Positions 24,373-33,858 of a DNA stretch of 64,000 bases are shown one piece after another; positions within the stretch are counted from its first letter, which is position 1, and every line of letters starts with the position of its first letter. A program made the translations under genes and the position numbers. The DNA comes from Streptomyces fumigatiscleroticus (GTDB lineage Bacteria > Actinomycetota > Actinomycetes > Streptomycetales > Streptomycetaceae), in NCBI RefSeq assembly GCF_014647975.1, contig NZ_BMQF01000001.1:124001-188000 (forward strand), in the 5' to 3' direction. Under the pieces are notes generated by a model. It was given only the letters and a program-made list of their open reading frames with translations. It ran no database searches and was not told where the DNA came from.

Positions 24373-24657
24373 GGGGCGCCGATCATGCCGAGCGCGCCCA
24401 CGGTGGCGATGCAGCCGATGTCGTGCCCCGCCCGGGGCGCCAGCGGCCCGTCTCGGCCCCAGCCGGTCATCCGGCCGTACACCAGAGCCGGGTTGACGGC
24501 CGCGCAGTCCCGCGGGCCGACGCCCAGGCGCTCCGCGACACCGGGACGGCAGCCCTCGATCAGGATGTCGGCGCGGGCGGCGAGCGCCCGCACCGTTTCC
24601 GGTCCGTCCGGCGACTTCAGGTCGACAGGACGGAGCGTTTGTTGCGGTTGGTGCGTC
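24373..24657 (-). pseudogene. Family III (CaiB/BaiF) CoA-transferase relic
   Basis: The minus-strand frame carries DLKSPDGPETVRALAARAD, then GCRPGVAERLGVGPRDCAAV and YGRMTGWGRDGPLAPRAGHD, which is the N-terminal third of a CaiB/BaiF CoA-transferase (racemase-like group), including the catalytic Asp of the GHD motif. The expected preceding RNKRSV motif is present just upstream but in another frame, so a frameshift lies near 24620-24632. Homology stops at about 24373, with the remaining two thirds missing. It is not functional. It is unrelated in position to the intact CoA-transferase at 39862. Confidence 0.7.
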
Positions 24658-24775
24658 GGACGCCGGCAGCCGTACCTGACGCCCGCCGCCCGCCGCCCGT
24701 GACCGGTGAGGACACGGACCGGCCGTACGGCATGTTCATGTCGCATGACCGGTCACCCGCGGCTACCATTCCGGC

Positions 24776-25198
24776 GTGCGACTTCCGCGCTCCGCCCCGG
24801 GCTGGACCATGGCCGTCTTCGGGGTGCTCGCCGCCGCCCTCGGCACGGTGGGCCTGCTCTCACCGGCCGCACAGCTGTCGCTGCTCGGCCTCGCGGCACC
24901 CGGCGACCGGGCCGCCGGCGACCTCACGCCCGCGTTCGTGACGGCGTCGTCCATGGCCGCGCTCAACATGGGCGTGTACTACGTGCCGGCGGCCCTGGCC
25001 GACTGGCGCCCCTTCTTCCGCTGGACGGTGCCGTTCCGGCTGCTCACCTGCACGGTGTTCACCGTGGCCGCGCTCACCGGGAGGGCGCCGGACGCGTTCG
25101 TCGGCGTCGGCCTGTGGGAAGGCGCGGGGGCGCTCGCGACGGGGGTGGCGCTCTGGCACGACCGGCGCGGCCCGGCCCGGAGGACGACATCCGGTTGA
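24776..25198 (+). CDS. Small four-span membrane protein, unknown
   Basis: A 140-residue hydrophobic protein with about four spans: MAVFGVLAAALGTVGLLSPA, AFVTASSMAALNMGVYYVPA, VPFRLLTCTVFTVAALTG and GLWEGAGALATGVAL. Codon bias is typical of real genes here. I do not recognise a named family. GTG 24776 is the first start in frame; ATG 24809 is possible, and neither has a strong ribosome site. A hairpin with GATCGG/CCGATC arms lies about 40 bp after the stop. It follows the CoA-transferase relic and is probably monocistronic. Confidence 0.55.
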   Translation: MRLPRSAPGWTMAVFGVLAAALGTVGLLSPAAQLSLLGLAAPGDRAAGDLTPAFVTASSMAALNMGVYYVPAALADWRPFFRWTVPFRLLTCTVFTVAALTGRAPDAFVGVGLWEGAGALATGVALWHDRRGPARRTTSG

Positions 25199-25238
25199 TC
25201 GACGCCATGTGAACGTGCGGCAATACCGCGCGAACGCG

Positions 25239-25256
25239 GATCGGACAAGACCGATC
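25239..25256 (+). terminator. Small hairpin downstream of membrane gene
   Basis: GATCGG and CCGATC arms separated by ACAAGA, in the 163-bp gap before the small secreted protein gene. It may be a terminator or an operator; the stem is only 6 bp. Confidence 0.3.
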
Positions 25257-25361
25257 GGCGAAGACCGCTCCTTCTGACGGACAGGAACATCGCGGTCGGA
25301 CATCACGGGGACTACCTCCTACGAAGCACCAAGTGATCGCTTTCTAGGCGGGAGACCCCCC

Positions 25362-25670
25362 ATGCGTCGACTGCGCATCCCCCTCACTGCCCTGGCGGCA
25401 GTCGCCCTGATCCTCACGGCCGGCAGTGTCCCGGCCGCCGCGAGCAGCGGCGAGGTCGTCGTCTTCGGGACCGAAGTGGAACCGGTGACCACCTACCAGG
25501 ACCCCAGCGGCTGCTACGCCTTACCGCTCACCGCGCACGTGCTCGTCAACAGGACGGACGGGCCCGTGCAGATCTACGGCGACCCCTTCTGCATGTCTCC
25601 CAGCCTGGCCGTGCAGCCCGGTTTCGGCTCGCACCTCCCCGGCGGCAGCGGCAGCTTCTCCGCCGGCTGA
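25362..25670 (+). CDS. Small secreted protein with a TTA codon
   Basis: A 102-residue protein. Residues 1-28 are a signal peptide (MRRLRIP, hydrophobic TALAAVALILTAGSV, cleavage after PAAAS). The mature 75 residues contain two Cys (GCYALP and PFCMSP) that could pair, and many beta-prone segments. It resembles small exported actinomycete proteins of unknown function. Codon 54 (25521-25523) is TTA, the rare leucine codon read by the bldA tRNA in Streptomyces, so expression may be limited to late growth or development (inference). ATG 25362 follows GGGAG by about seven bases. The next gene starts 25 bp downstream, so co-transcription is possible. Confidence 0.65.
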   Translation: MRRLRIPLTALAAVALILTAGSVPAAASSGEVVVFGTEVEPVTTYQDPSGCYALPLTAHVLVNRTDGPVQIYGDPFCMSPSLAVQPGFGSHLPGGSGSFSAG

Positions 25671-25695
25671 GCCGGGCGCGTCGAGAGAGGTCCCC

Positions 25696-26961
25696 ATGAT
25701 GGTCGATCTCGTCGTGGCCGGTCTCGGTCACGTGGGACTGCCGCTGGCCGCCCGCGCCTGCGAGGCGGGCCTGACGACCGCCGGGTACGACACCAGCACC
25801 GCGGTGGTGGCCGGCCTCGCCGCCGGACGGTCGCACATCGGCGACGTGGACGACGGCCGGCTCGCCAACATGCTGGCGGCCGGATTCCGCGCCGGCCGCG
25901 ACCCCTCGGTCATCGGCCGCGCCGGCACGGTGGTGATCTGCGTGCCCACCGGCCTGACCGACGACGGCGCCCCGGACCTGGCCGCGGTGCGGGCGGTGTG
26001 CGCCGAGGTCGCGGCCGAGCTGCGGCCCGGCACTCTGGTGGTGCTGGAGTCGACCAGCTCCCCGGGCACCACGGAGGAGGTCGTACGGCCCCTGCTGGAG
26101 CGCGGCAGCGGTCTGCGGGCCGGTGAGGACTTCCCCCTCGCCTACTCCCCCGAGCGGATCGACCCGGGCAACGCGCTGTTCGGCCTGCGCAACACCCCGA
26201 AGGTGGTCGGCGGCTGCACCCCGCTGTGCGCCAAGCACGCCGTCGCCTTCTACAGCCGCCTGGTGGACAGCGTGGTGGTCGCCAAGGGGACGCGCGAGGC
26301 CGAGATGGCCAAGCTGCTGGAGAACACCTACCGGTACGTGAACATCGCGCTGGTCGACGAGATCGCGTTGTGCTGCGACGCGCTGGGCATCGACGTCTGG
26401 GACGTGCTGCACTGCGCCTCGACCAAACCCTTCGGCTACGCGCCGTTCCGTCCCGGCGCCGGAGTCGGCGGCCACTGCATCCCCGTCGACCCTCATTACC
26501 TGGCCGCCGGCGCCGGCGCCGGCGCCGCGGGGCGTCCGCTGCATCTGGTCTCCGCCGCCCGCACGGTGCTGGACCGCATGCCGCACCATGTGGCCGAACG
26601 CGCCGCCGCGCTCCTCGCCGGCCAGGGGATGCCCGTGGCGGGGGCCGAGATCCTGCTGCTGGGGGCGGCGTACAAGCCCGGTGTCGCCGACATCCGTCAC
26701 TCCCCCGCCGTCCCGGTGGTGCGACAGCTGCGCGAGCGCGGGGCGCACGTGCTCTACCACGACCCCTATGTGCCGGAGTTCACCGTGGACGACACGGCCG
26801 TGCGGCGCGCACCCGATCTCCCTCCAGCCCTGGCATCCGCGCACCTGGCGATCCTGCTTCAGGACCACGGCTGTTACAGCGCACCGCTGCTGACACGCTC
26901 ACCGTGCCCGGTGCTCGACACCAGCGGCAGATTCTCCGGCCCACGGGTCACCCATCTCTGA
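25696..26961 (+). CDS. Nucleotide-sugar dehydrogenase (UDP-ManNAcA/UDP-Glc DH family)
   Basis: A 421-residue NAD-dependent dehydrogenase that would oxidise a UDP-sugar C6 alcohol to the uronate. The N-terminal Rossmann motif is GLGHVGLPLA; the middle domain has YSPERIDPGNALFGL and LLENTYRYVNIALVDEI; the catalytic Cys is in GAGVGGHCIPVDPHYL; the C-terminal domain has GAAYKPGVADIRHSP. The GGHCIPVDP form and YSPER place it nearer WecC/TviB-type UDP-HexNAc dehydrogenases than classical UDP-glucose dehydrogenase. With the Gfo/Idh/MocA and DegT genes downstream, it could feed a UDP-3-amino uronic acid route. Two adjacent ATGs (25696, 25699) are possible starts. Confidence 0.85.
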   Translation: MMVDLVVAGLGHVGLPLAARACEAGLTTAGYDTSTAVVAGLAAGRSHIGDVDDGRLANMLAAGFRAGRDPSVIGRAGTVVICVPTGLTDDGAPDLAAVRAVCAEVAAELRPGTLVVLESTSSPGTTEEVVRPLLERGSGLRAGEDFPLAYSPERIDPGNALFGLRNTPKVVGGCTPLCAKHAVAFYSRLVDSVVVAKGTREAEMAKLLENTYRYVNIALVDEIALCCDALGIDVWDVLHCASTKPFGYAPFRPGAGVGGHCIPVDPHYLAAGAGAGAAGRPLHLVSAARTVLDRMPHHVAERAAALLAGQGMPVAGAEILLLGAAYKPGVADIRHSPAVPVVRQLRERGAHVLYHDPYVPEFTVDDTAVRRAPDLPPALASAHLAILLQDHGCYSAPLLTRSPCPVLDTSGRFSGPRVTHL

Positions 26962-27042
26962 GAACCCGGGAGCAGACGGCGGAGAGCCTGCCGGAAAAGC
27001 CTCACAGAAAAAAGAAACCGAGAAAAGAAGGAGAGCACGTCA

Positions 27043-27561
27043 ATGACGACTGCCATCGCCAACGAACGGCTTCGGAAGCGTTTCCAGAAGTGGGACACCA
27101 ACGGGAACGGCTCGCTGGAGCGCTCCGACTTCGAGGGAGAAGCCGCGAAAATCACCGAGGCTTTCGGTGCGGACTCCGGCTCCCCCGAGGCACAGGCCCT
27201 GAACGACGCCTTCCAGGGCCTGTTCGACTACATCTCCGGGGGGTCCGAGGAGGTCTCCGAGAACCAGTTCATGAACGTCACCGGAGACCTGATCTTCCAG
27301 CAGGGCGAGGCCACCTTCAACCGTGCCCTCGGGCCGGTGATCCAGGCGCTCATCGGCCTCTGCGACAAGAACGACGACGGGCTGATCAACGGCGACGAGT
27401 TCGTGTCCTGGCTGAAGGCGGTCGGCGTGGACCCGGGCCGGGCCCAGGAGCTGTTCGGCCAGGTGGACGCCGACAACAACGGCGAGCTGTCCACGGACGA
27501 GCTGCTCGCCGCGGTCCGCGAGTACCACTTCGGCCGGCTCGACGTGGAGCTGCTGGGGTGA
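27043..27561 (+). CDS. EF-hand calcium-binding protein (calerythrin-like)
   Basis: A 172-residue soluble protein with three intact EF loops: 18-29 (DTNGNGSLERSD), 108-119 (DKNDDGLINGDE) and 142-153 (DADNNGELSTDE). The second hand (about 65-76) is degenerate, ISGGSEEVSENQ. The arrangement matches the calerythrin family and is a distant relative of the EF-hand protein at 15727. The ATG is preceded by AAGAAGGAGAG at a good distance. It lies 81 bp after the nucleotide-sugar dehydrogenase, same strand, and is followed by a strong two-way terminator. What it senses or binds besides Ca2+ is unknown. Confidence 0.9.
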   Translation: MTTAIANERLRKRFQKWDTNGNGSLERSDFEGEAAKITEAFGADSGSPEAQALNDAFQGLFDYISGGSEEVSENQFMNVTGDLIFQQGEATFNRALGPVIQALIGLCDKNDDGLINGDEFVSWLKAVGVDPGRAQELFGQVDADNNGELSTDELLAAVREYHFGRLDVELLG

Positions 27562-27581
27562 CCGCCCGTAGGTGAACGCCG

Positions 27582-27622
27582 CGCGGCCGGCGGGTTTCGC
27601 AAGACGGGATCCGCCGGCCGCG
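27582..27622. terminator. Bidirectional 12-bp-stem terminator
   Basis: CGCGGCCGGCGG (27582-27593) pairs perfectly with CCGCCGGCCGCG (27611-27622) across a 17-base loop. It lies between the convergent stops of the EF-hand gene (27561) and the DUF6917-like gene (27629), so it can end transcripts from both sides. Confidence 0.75.
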
Positions 27623-27628
27623 GGCGTG

Positions 27629-28066
27629 TCAGGACGCGGCGGCCGGCGGGGGCAGCCGCGGGAAGGCGGTGAACATCACCGGTGACTCCGGCCGCAGCCG
27701 CAGGCTCGCTCCGGTCGGCAGGCCGCCGGTGGCGAGGATGATGTTGTAGTGGTTGGGGAAGTGGCAGGCGTCGAAGCCCAGCACCGTGCCGACGAACGTG
27801 CCGCCGATCCAGCATCCGTCACCGCGGTCGATGACCCCCGCGCAGCCCAGCTCGGCGAAGCCGAGGAAGCCCACCCGGTCGATACGGGCTCCCGGCACGG
27901 CACAGTCCTGGTCGGTGGCGACCAGCTCGTGCACCTCCCCGCGCCGTACGCAGCGGCTCGCATACGGCTCCAGGGTCATGCCCCGGTCGGTGCGGCGGTG
28001 CAGCAGCACTTTGACCAGCTCGCCCCGGACCGCGCGCTTGGCTCCGTCCTCGCCGGATCCGCTCAT
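27629..28066 (-). CDS. DUF6917-like small protein
   Basis: A 145-residue soluble protein with strong conserved-looking motifs: GMTLEPYASRCVRRGEVHEL, ATDQDCAVPGARIDRVGFLG, and GFDACHFPNHYNIILA. I associate this pattern with DUF6917, a family without a known activity. The His/Cys/Asn-rich CHFPNHYN motif hints at a binding or catalytic site. The ATG overlaps the stop of the Ldh-family gene (ATGA) and has a perfect GGGGAGG site. It is the last gene of the five-gene minus-strand operon. A role tailoring the cluster's sugar- or cyclitol-like intermediate is only contextual. Confidence 0.6.
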   Translation of the reverse strand: MSGSGEDGAKRAVRGELVKVLLHRRTDRGMTLEPYASRCVRRGEVHELVATDQDCAVPGARIDRVGFLGFAELGCAGVIDRGDGCWIGGTFVGTVLGFDACHFPNHYNIILATGGLPTGASLRLRPESPVMFTAFPRLPPPAAAS

Positions 28067-29211
28067 CGTTCCTCCCCTGACGCCTCGGTCGCCGTCCCCT
28101 GCTCCGGCAGCTCCAGCCCCAGGCCGGTCAGCTCCCGGTGCACGCCCACCGCGAGCGGGACGCCCGCGCGCCGCCGTGCGCGCGCCCGTTCCGCCTCCCA
28201 CCAGCCCGGATAGCGCACGGGCGTCCGGGCGTCCAGCGGCGGGCAGCGCAGCAGGGCGCGGAACATCCGCTGTGCCGCGGCGGTGAAGTCCTCGTGCGGG
28301 CGCAGAGCGTCGGCGTCGATGGCGAGCAGCAGGAAGCCGATGTCGTCGTCGCGGCCGTGCGGCCGTCCGTCGCCCGTCAGCGCCTCCGGTGCCGGGCCCA
28401 CGGCGGCTCCCGGCACCACGGCGGCCAGCAGCTCGACCGCCAGCCCCAGTCCGAAGCCCTTGTAGGCGCCGGTGTCCGGGTCGCCGCCGAGCCAGCGCAG
28501 ATACGCGGTGCCGCGGTCGAAGGCGCCCGGATCGGTCACGGGCCGCCCGGCCGCGTCCTCCAGCCAGCCCTCGGGGAGGGGCTCGCCGTGGCGGGCGGCG
28601 GCGCGGATCCGCCCGGTGGGCACCACGGTGGTGCTCATGTCCAGGACGAAGGGGTGGTCCGGAAGGGCGGGGGCGGCGACGGCGAGCGGATTGGTGCCGA
28701 GCATGGCGAGCGTTCCGTGCGGCGGGCGGGCGATGCGCTGGCCGCCGCAGTTGCTCGCCACGATCCCGATCATGCCGTGGGCGGCGGCGCGCGCGGCGTG
28801 GAAGCCCGCACAGCCGAAGTGGGTGGCGCCGCCCACCGACACCAGGCCGATCCCGTACCGGCGGGCCCGCTCCACCGCGTCGTCCATGGCCTCGGCCGCG
28901 GCCCACAGGCCCAGCGCGCGCCGGGCGTCGACGACGGCGCAGGCGCCCAGGTCGCCGAGGACCTCCGGGGTGGCGGCGGGGTCGGCGCGGCCGGAGGTGA
29001 GCAGGGGCAGGTAGAGGCGGGTCAGGTTGGCCACGCCGTGCGAGGCCGGGCCGGTCAGGTCGCCGTGGCACAGGGCGGCGGCGGCCGTGGCGGCGCGCCG
29101 GTGCGGGACGCCGTATCCGGCGAACAGCCCGGTGACGGCGGCCAGCAGCCGGTCGTGGCCGACCAGCACGGTCGGTGGGGGCGGTGCGGGGGCGGGACCG
29201 GGCGGTGTCAT
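28063..29211 (-). CDS. Ldh-family (malate/L-lactate/ureidoglycolate-type) NAD(P) oxidoreductase
   Basis: A 382-residue member of the Ldh_2 family, which interconverts 2-hydroxy and 2-oxo acids with NAD(P) and does not use a classical Rossmann fold. Marks: residues 20-60 LFAGYGVPHRRAATAAAAL and HGDLTGPASHGVANLTRLYL, then GLVSVGGATHFGCAGF, MLGTNPLAVAAPA, FVLDMSTTVVPTGRI and GAYKGFGLGLAVELL. Typical members are 330-360 residues; this one has a longer Pro-rich N-terminus and an Arg-rich tail. ATG 29211 follows GGGAG by eight bases. It starts 20 bp after the M20 gene and overlaps the DUF6917-like gene. Its substrate is unknown. Confidence 0.82.
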   Translation of the reverse strand: MTPPGPAPAPPPPTVLVGHDRLLAAVTGLFAGYGVPHRRAATAAAALCHGDLTGPASHGVANLTRLYLPLLTSGRADPAATPEVLGDLGACAVVDARRALGLWAAAEAMDDAVERARRYGIGLVSVGGATHFGCAGFHAARAAAHGMIGIVASNCGGQRIARPPHGTLAMLGTNPLAVAAPALPDHPFVLDMSTTVVPTGRIRAAARHGEPLPEGWLEDAAGRPVTDPGAFDRGTAYLRWLGGDPDTGAYKGFGLGLAVELLAAVVPGAAVGPAPEALTGDGRPHGRDDDIGFLLLAIDADALRPHEDFTAAAQRMFRALLRCPPLDARTPVRYPGWWEAERARARRRAGVPLAVGVHRELTGLGLELPEQGTATEASGEER

Positions 29212-29231
29212 GGGCGAAGCTCCCTTCCGGC

Positions 29232-30533
29232 TCACCGGGTCCGTGCGGCGAAGGCGGTCAGCAGACGGCTCACCACGCCCGCGAACGCCTCCAGGTCGGC
29301 GAGGCCGGCGAACTCCCCCGCCGCGTGTGCGTGGTTGTCCTCCAGACGGCCGGGGCCGAGCACCGCGGTGAAGGCGTCGGGCAGGCCGTGCGCCCAGACG
29401 GCGTCGCAGGTGAAGGCGGGCTCGTCGTCCGGCCAGCGGGGCGCGCCCGCCGCGTGCAGCAGGGACTCGGCCCACGGGTCGGCGCCGGACAGGCACGGCA
29501 GTCCGCGTTTGTCCCACTCCAGACGGGTGACGGCGGCCGCGTCGGCGGCGGTTCGGGCGAGGTGCCGGCTGTCCGCGAAGCGCGCGGCGAACGCGTCCAG
29601 CCCGCCCGCGACGGCGTCGGTGACCGCCCGTTCCAGGGCGGCGCCCCGCGCGGTGCTGGCGTAGGAGAGGTTGAGCAGCAGCCGGCCCTGTCCGTAGACG
29701 CGGTTGTGCAGCTCGCCGGTGTGCAGTCCGGCCACGCAGACCCGGCCGTCCGCCGCCTCGCCGTCCAGGGCGGCGGCCAGGTGCTGGGCGAGGAAGCCGA
29801 GCAGGACGGTGGCGTTGTGGCCGCGCTCGGGGCGGTCGTCCACGGCGTCGTCGCCGGTGACGGTGACCCGGGCGGTCAGCGCCGCGGTGGCGCGGGGCAG
29901 GTGGCGCAGGCCGGTCGGTTCGCAGAAGACGTTCAGGCGGCCGGTGAAGCCGGCCTCGATCAGGGGCCGGGTGCCGTAGACGCCCATCGCGCCGCCCTCC
30001 TCGCCGCTCACCGCCTGGACGAGCACGGCGATACGGCGGCCGACGGCCGGGCAGGCGGCCCGCGCGGCGCGGATGCCGGCCAGCAGGGCGACCGCCGGGC
30101 CCTTGGCGTCGATCGCGCCGCGCCCGGTGAAGCGCACCCCGTCGAAGCCGACGGGGACCGGCCCGGCCACCGTGTCCAGGTGGACGTTGAACATGACGGT
30201 CGCGGCGCGCGGCAGGTCCGGTCCCAGGCGCAGCACCAGGCTCGGCTGGCGCGCGAGGAAGGCGGGGTCGGCCGCGGCGTGCCGTCGTACCACGGCGGGC
30301 ACGTCGGCACGGTCCAGGACGTCCGGTGGCGGGCAGGCGTGGTGCACCGTCCGCAGCCCGATCGTCCGGGCGGCGCGCGCGTAGGCGCGCTGCGCCCGCC
30401 ACAGGCCGCTGCGGCGCCCGCGCGGCCGGTCCGGAGCGGGGCCGGTCTCCAGTGGCCCGGCGGTGGGCGTGCGCAGCAGGCGGAGCAGCAGGGCCCGGTC
30501 GGCGGGGCGCAGCGGGACCTGACGGGGTGTCAT
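29232..30533 (-). CDS. M20-family metallo-amidohydrolase/peptidase
   Basis: A 433-residue zinc hydrolase of the ArgE/DapE/ACY1 type. Metal and catalytic motifs are FNVHLDTVAG (His and Asp), GRGAIDAKGPAVALLAG (bridging Asp), VSGEEGG (catalytic Glu then metal Glu) and VFCEPTG, with a late HAAGEFAGL His. The dimerisation insert lies between. Such enzymes remove acyl groups from amines or cleave dipeptides. In this cluster it may deacylate an N-acyl intermediate, perhaps as an acyl-protecting-group strategy with the two acyl-AMP ligases (inference). ATG 30533 follows a GGTGACGG site; it starts five bases after the isomerase stop. N-terminal length is slightly above family average. Confidence 0.82.
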   Translation of the reverse strand: MTPRQVPLRPADRALLLRLLRTPTAGPLETGPAPDRPRGRRSGLWRAQRAYARAARTIGLRTVHHACPPPDVLDRADVPAVVRRHAAADPAFLARQPSLVLRLGPDLPRAATVMFNVHLDTVAGPVPVGFDGVRFTGRGAIDAKGPAVALLAGIRAARAACPAVGRRIAVLVQAVSGEEGGAMGVYGTRPLIEAGFTGRLNVFCEPTGLRHLPRATAALTARVTVTGDDAVDDRPERGHNATVLLGFLAQHLAAALDGEAADGRVCVAGLHTGELHNRVYGQGRLLLNLSYASTARGAALERAVTDAVAGGLDAFAARFADSRHLARTAADAAAVTRLEWDKRGLPCLSGADPWAESLLHAAGAPRWPDDEPAFTCDAVWAHGLPDAFTAVLGPGRLEDNHAHAAGEFAGLADLEAFAGVVSRLLTAFAARTR

Positions 30534-30538
30534 GGCCG

Positions 30539-31438
30539 TCACCGCCCGGTTCCGCCGCTCGCCCGGACCGCTGCCGCCGCCTCGTCGAGGAGGGTGCGCA
30601 GCCGCCGCCCGGCGCGGACGAACGGTTCCGCCGTCCCGCCCTTCGCCCGCAGCCCCTCGTGCGGCCGCACGGCCAGGTGCGGCTCCAGACTGAAGACGCC
30701 GGTGTAGCCGCCCTCCAGCAGCGTCCGCAGGCAGTCGGCCACCCGGGCCTCGCCCTGTCCGGGCGGGGTGTACGCCACGCCGTCGGCCCCGCGCACCCCG
30801 TCCTTGACGTGCACGTGGGCCACGTACGGCAGGATCGGGCGCAGCACCCGGCGGGCGTCGTAGCCGTGCGCGAGGCCGTTGCCGGTGTCGAACAGCAGCC
30901 GCAGCGCCGGGGAGCCGGCCTCGTGCACCAGGCGCAGCATCCGCGCGGGGTCGGTGGCGGCCCAGCCCGCGCAGTTCTCGTGCAGGAGGGTGATGCCGGC
31001 GCGTTCCGCGCGGGCGGTCAGACGGGCGACGCGGTCCAGGACCCGGCCGGCCCAGACGGCCTCGGGGAGCCCGTCGCCGGGGTAGGACATGATGCGCACG
31101 TACCGGCAGCCGAGCAGGGCGCACTGATCGGCGAGTGCGTCCAGTTCGGCCAGGTCGTCCCGGAACGGCGCGGTGACCGGGCGGGCCCAGTTGCCGATGC
31201 GGGAGGCCAGGCACACCGTCCGCAGCCCCGCCGCCCGCAGCCGGCCCGCGATCTCCCGCAGCCGCCCGGGCGCGAGGTCCGCCATGGCGACGCCGTCGAC
31301 GGTGCGCAGCTCCAGGCCGGACCAGCCCAGCCGGGCGAGCGCGGTGATCTGCCCGTCCAGACCGGCGGCGGCCTCGTCGCCGATCCCGGCCAGCCGCTGT
31401 ACGTCGACGGTGGGCGGCACGGTGGGCTCAGCGGGCAT
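30539..31438 (-). CDS. TIM-barrel sugar-phosphate isomerase/epimerase
   Basis: A 299-residue protein of the xylose-isomerase-like TIM barrel (AP endonuclease 2) superfamily. The metal ligands appear in order: LLHENCAGW (Glu), LRLLFDTGNGL (Asp), VAHVHVKDG (His) and FSLEPHL (Glu). Members interconvert keto sugars, epimerise inosose-type cyclitols, or dehydrate 3-keto sugars. Next to a Gfo/Idh/MocA dehydrogenase this pair recalls inositol or 3-keto-sugar metabolism. ATG 31438 is preceded by AAGGA at seven bases and overlaps the end of the dehydrogenase gene by 11 bp. The exact substrate cannot be read from sequence. Confidence 0.8.
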   Translation of the reverse strand: MPAEPTVPPTVDVQRLAGIGDEAAAGLDGQITALARLGWSGLELRTVDGVAMADLAPGRLREIAGRLRAAGLRTVCLASRIGNWARPVTAPFRDDLAELDALADQCALLGCRYVRIMSYPGDGLPEAVWAGRVLDRVARLTARAERAGITLLHENCAGWAATDPARMLRLVHEAGSPALRLLFDTGNGLAHGYDARRVLRPILPYVAHVHVKDGVRGADGVAYTPPGQGEARVADCLRTLLEGGYTGVFSLEPHLAVRPHEGLRAKGGTAEPFVRAGRRLRTLLDEAAAAVRASGGTGR

Positions 31439-32459
31439 GGGCGTCCTTTCGGGCCGGGCCGCCCGGCGGGCGGGGCCGGGCGCGGTCGGCGGCACGGCAG
31501 TGGTCCTTGGCGGCGCACAGCAGCCGTACGGCGGCGCAGTGCGGGGCGAGGGCGGCCCGCGGGCCGTCGGCGAAGTCGCGGTAGACGCGGCGCAGGAACG
31601 CCGTCAGCGCGTCGTCGCGGAAGACCTGGTGGGCGGCAAGGCCGCCGGTGACGACCAGCTGGGCGTGGTCGTCGTGCTCGCTCAGCGGATAGTGACCGGT
31701 GGCCGTACCGTGCTCGAAGCGCAAGGTGATGCTGCGCTGCCGGACGGGGGAGGCCAGGTCGGAGACGATCTCGCTGCGCACGCCCGTGGAATGGCGCAGC
31801 GTCAGGCTCGCGCCGCCCAGCCGGGGCAGCACCACATCGCCGCAGCGCAGGTCGGACCAGTGGGCGTCCACGAGTTCGGCGGGCCCGGCCAGGTCCAGGA
31901 CCACGCCCAGCGCGTGCGGGATCTCCACGTCGAAGGCGGTCGGGTGTCCGGTGGTGGCCAGCGACCGGGTGAACCGGGGTTTGTGCTGGGCCACGGTGAT
32001 CGCGGTCAGCCGGCCCAGCGTGCCCTGCCGGACCAGCCCGCGCAGCCGGCCGGTCAGCTCCGCCTCCAGCCAGTGGGCGACGACCCGTATGTCCAGGCGG
32101 TGCCGCCGCCGCAGCCGGACGATCTCCGCGAGCTCCGCGCGCCCGGCCGCCAGCGGCTTCTCCACCAGCAGTTTGTCGAATCCCCGCTCGGCCAGTTCGG
32201 TGAGGACCGCGGTACGGGCCAGGGGCGGGGTGCACACGTGCACCACCGTGGAGGCCGGGCACACCATCCGGCGGGCCTCGGCGATCGAGCGGGCGACCCG
32301 CGTCCCGGTCAGCCACCGGCCCGCCTCCGGCCGCGGGTCGCAGGCGACCGGCGGCGCGGCGATCGGCGATCCGTCCGGTGCACCGGCCATCCGGGCCAGG
32401 ACTCTCAGATGCAATTCCCTTCCGGAGCGGCCGAGTCCGACCACCAGCGGTTGCAGCAT
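31428..32459 (-). CDS. Gfo/Idh/MocA family dehydrogenase
   Basis: A 343-residue NAD(P)-dependent oxidoreductase. The N-terminal Rossmann loop is VVGLGRSGRELH and the family EKP motif is present in KLLVEKPLA. The C-terminal alpha/beta domain has HKPRFTRSL and AFDVEIPHALGVVLDL with the usual Asp/His pair. Relatives oxidise C3 of hexose phosphates (kanosamine pathway) or of UDP-HexNAcA (WlbA), giving a ketone for a DegT aminotransferase; two such transferases are encoded divergently. ATG 32459 was chosen over 32474 because GGGGAGGGG lies just before it. It is the first gene of the minus-strand operon behind a recognisable promoter. Confidence 0.82.
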   Translation of the reverse strand: MLQPLVVGLGRSGRELHLRVLARMAGAPDGSPIAAPPVACDPRPEAGRWLTGTRVARSIAEARRMVCPASTVVHVCTPPLARTAVLTELAERGFDKLLVEKPLAAGRAELAEIVRLRRRHRLDIRVVAHWLEAELTGRLRGLVRQGTLGRLTAITVAQHKPRFTRSLATTGHPTAFDVEIPHALGVVLDLAGPAELVDAHWSDLRCGDVVLPRLGGASLTLRHSTGVRSEIVSDLASPVRQRSITLRFEHGTATGHYPLSEHDDHAQLVVTGGLAAHQVFRDDALTAFLRRVYRDFADGPRAALAPHCAAVRLLCAAKDHCRAADRARPRPPGGPARKDAHAR

Positions 32460-32499
32460 CGCCCCTCCCCACACCGCCCGCGAAAGGGGCCGGCGAGCG

Positions 32500-32530
32500 A
32501 CTGTAAGCGCAATACCGGAAGCGAAGTCAA
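32500..32530 (-). promoter_or_regulatory. Sigma70-type promoter of the minus-strand operon
   Basis: On the minus strand TTGACT (32525-32530) and TACAGT (32500-32505) are 19 bp apart (18 bp if TTACAG is taken), which would start transcription about 35 bases before ATG 32459. The region is visibly less GC-rich than its surroundings. Two AATGACG copies 14 bp apart lie just beyond the -35 and may bind a shared regulator of the divergent operons. Confidence 0.5.
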
Positions 32531-32622
32531 TGACGTGAAAGGAATGACGACCTCAACGAGTGAGGAGCCGTAACCGTATCGGGTGAAATGATTCCGCGAG
32601 TCCTGGTGCACCTTCCCCGAGC

Positions 32623-33854
<1,232 letters not shown>

Positions 33855-33858
<4 letters not shown>

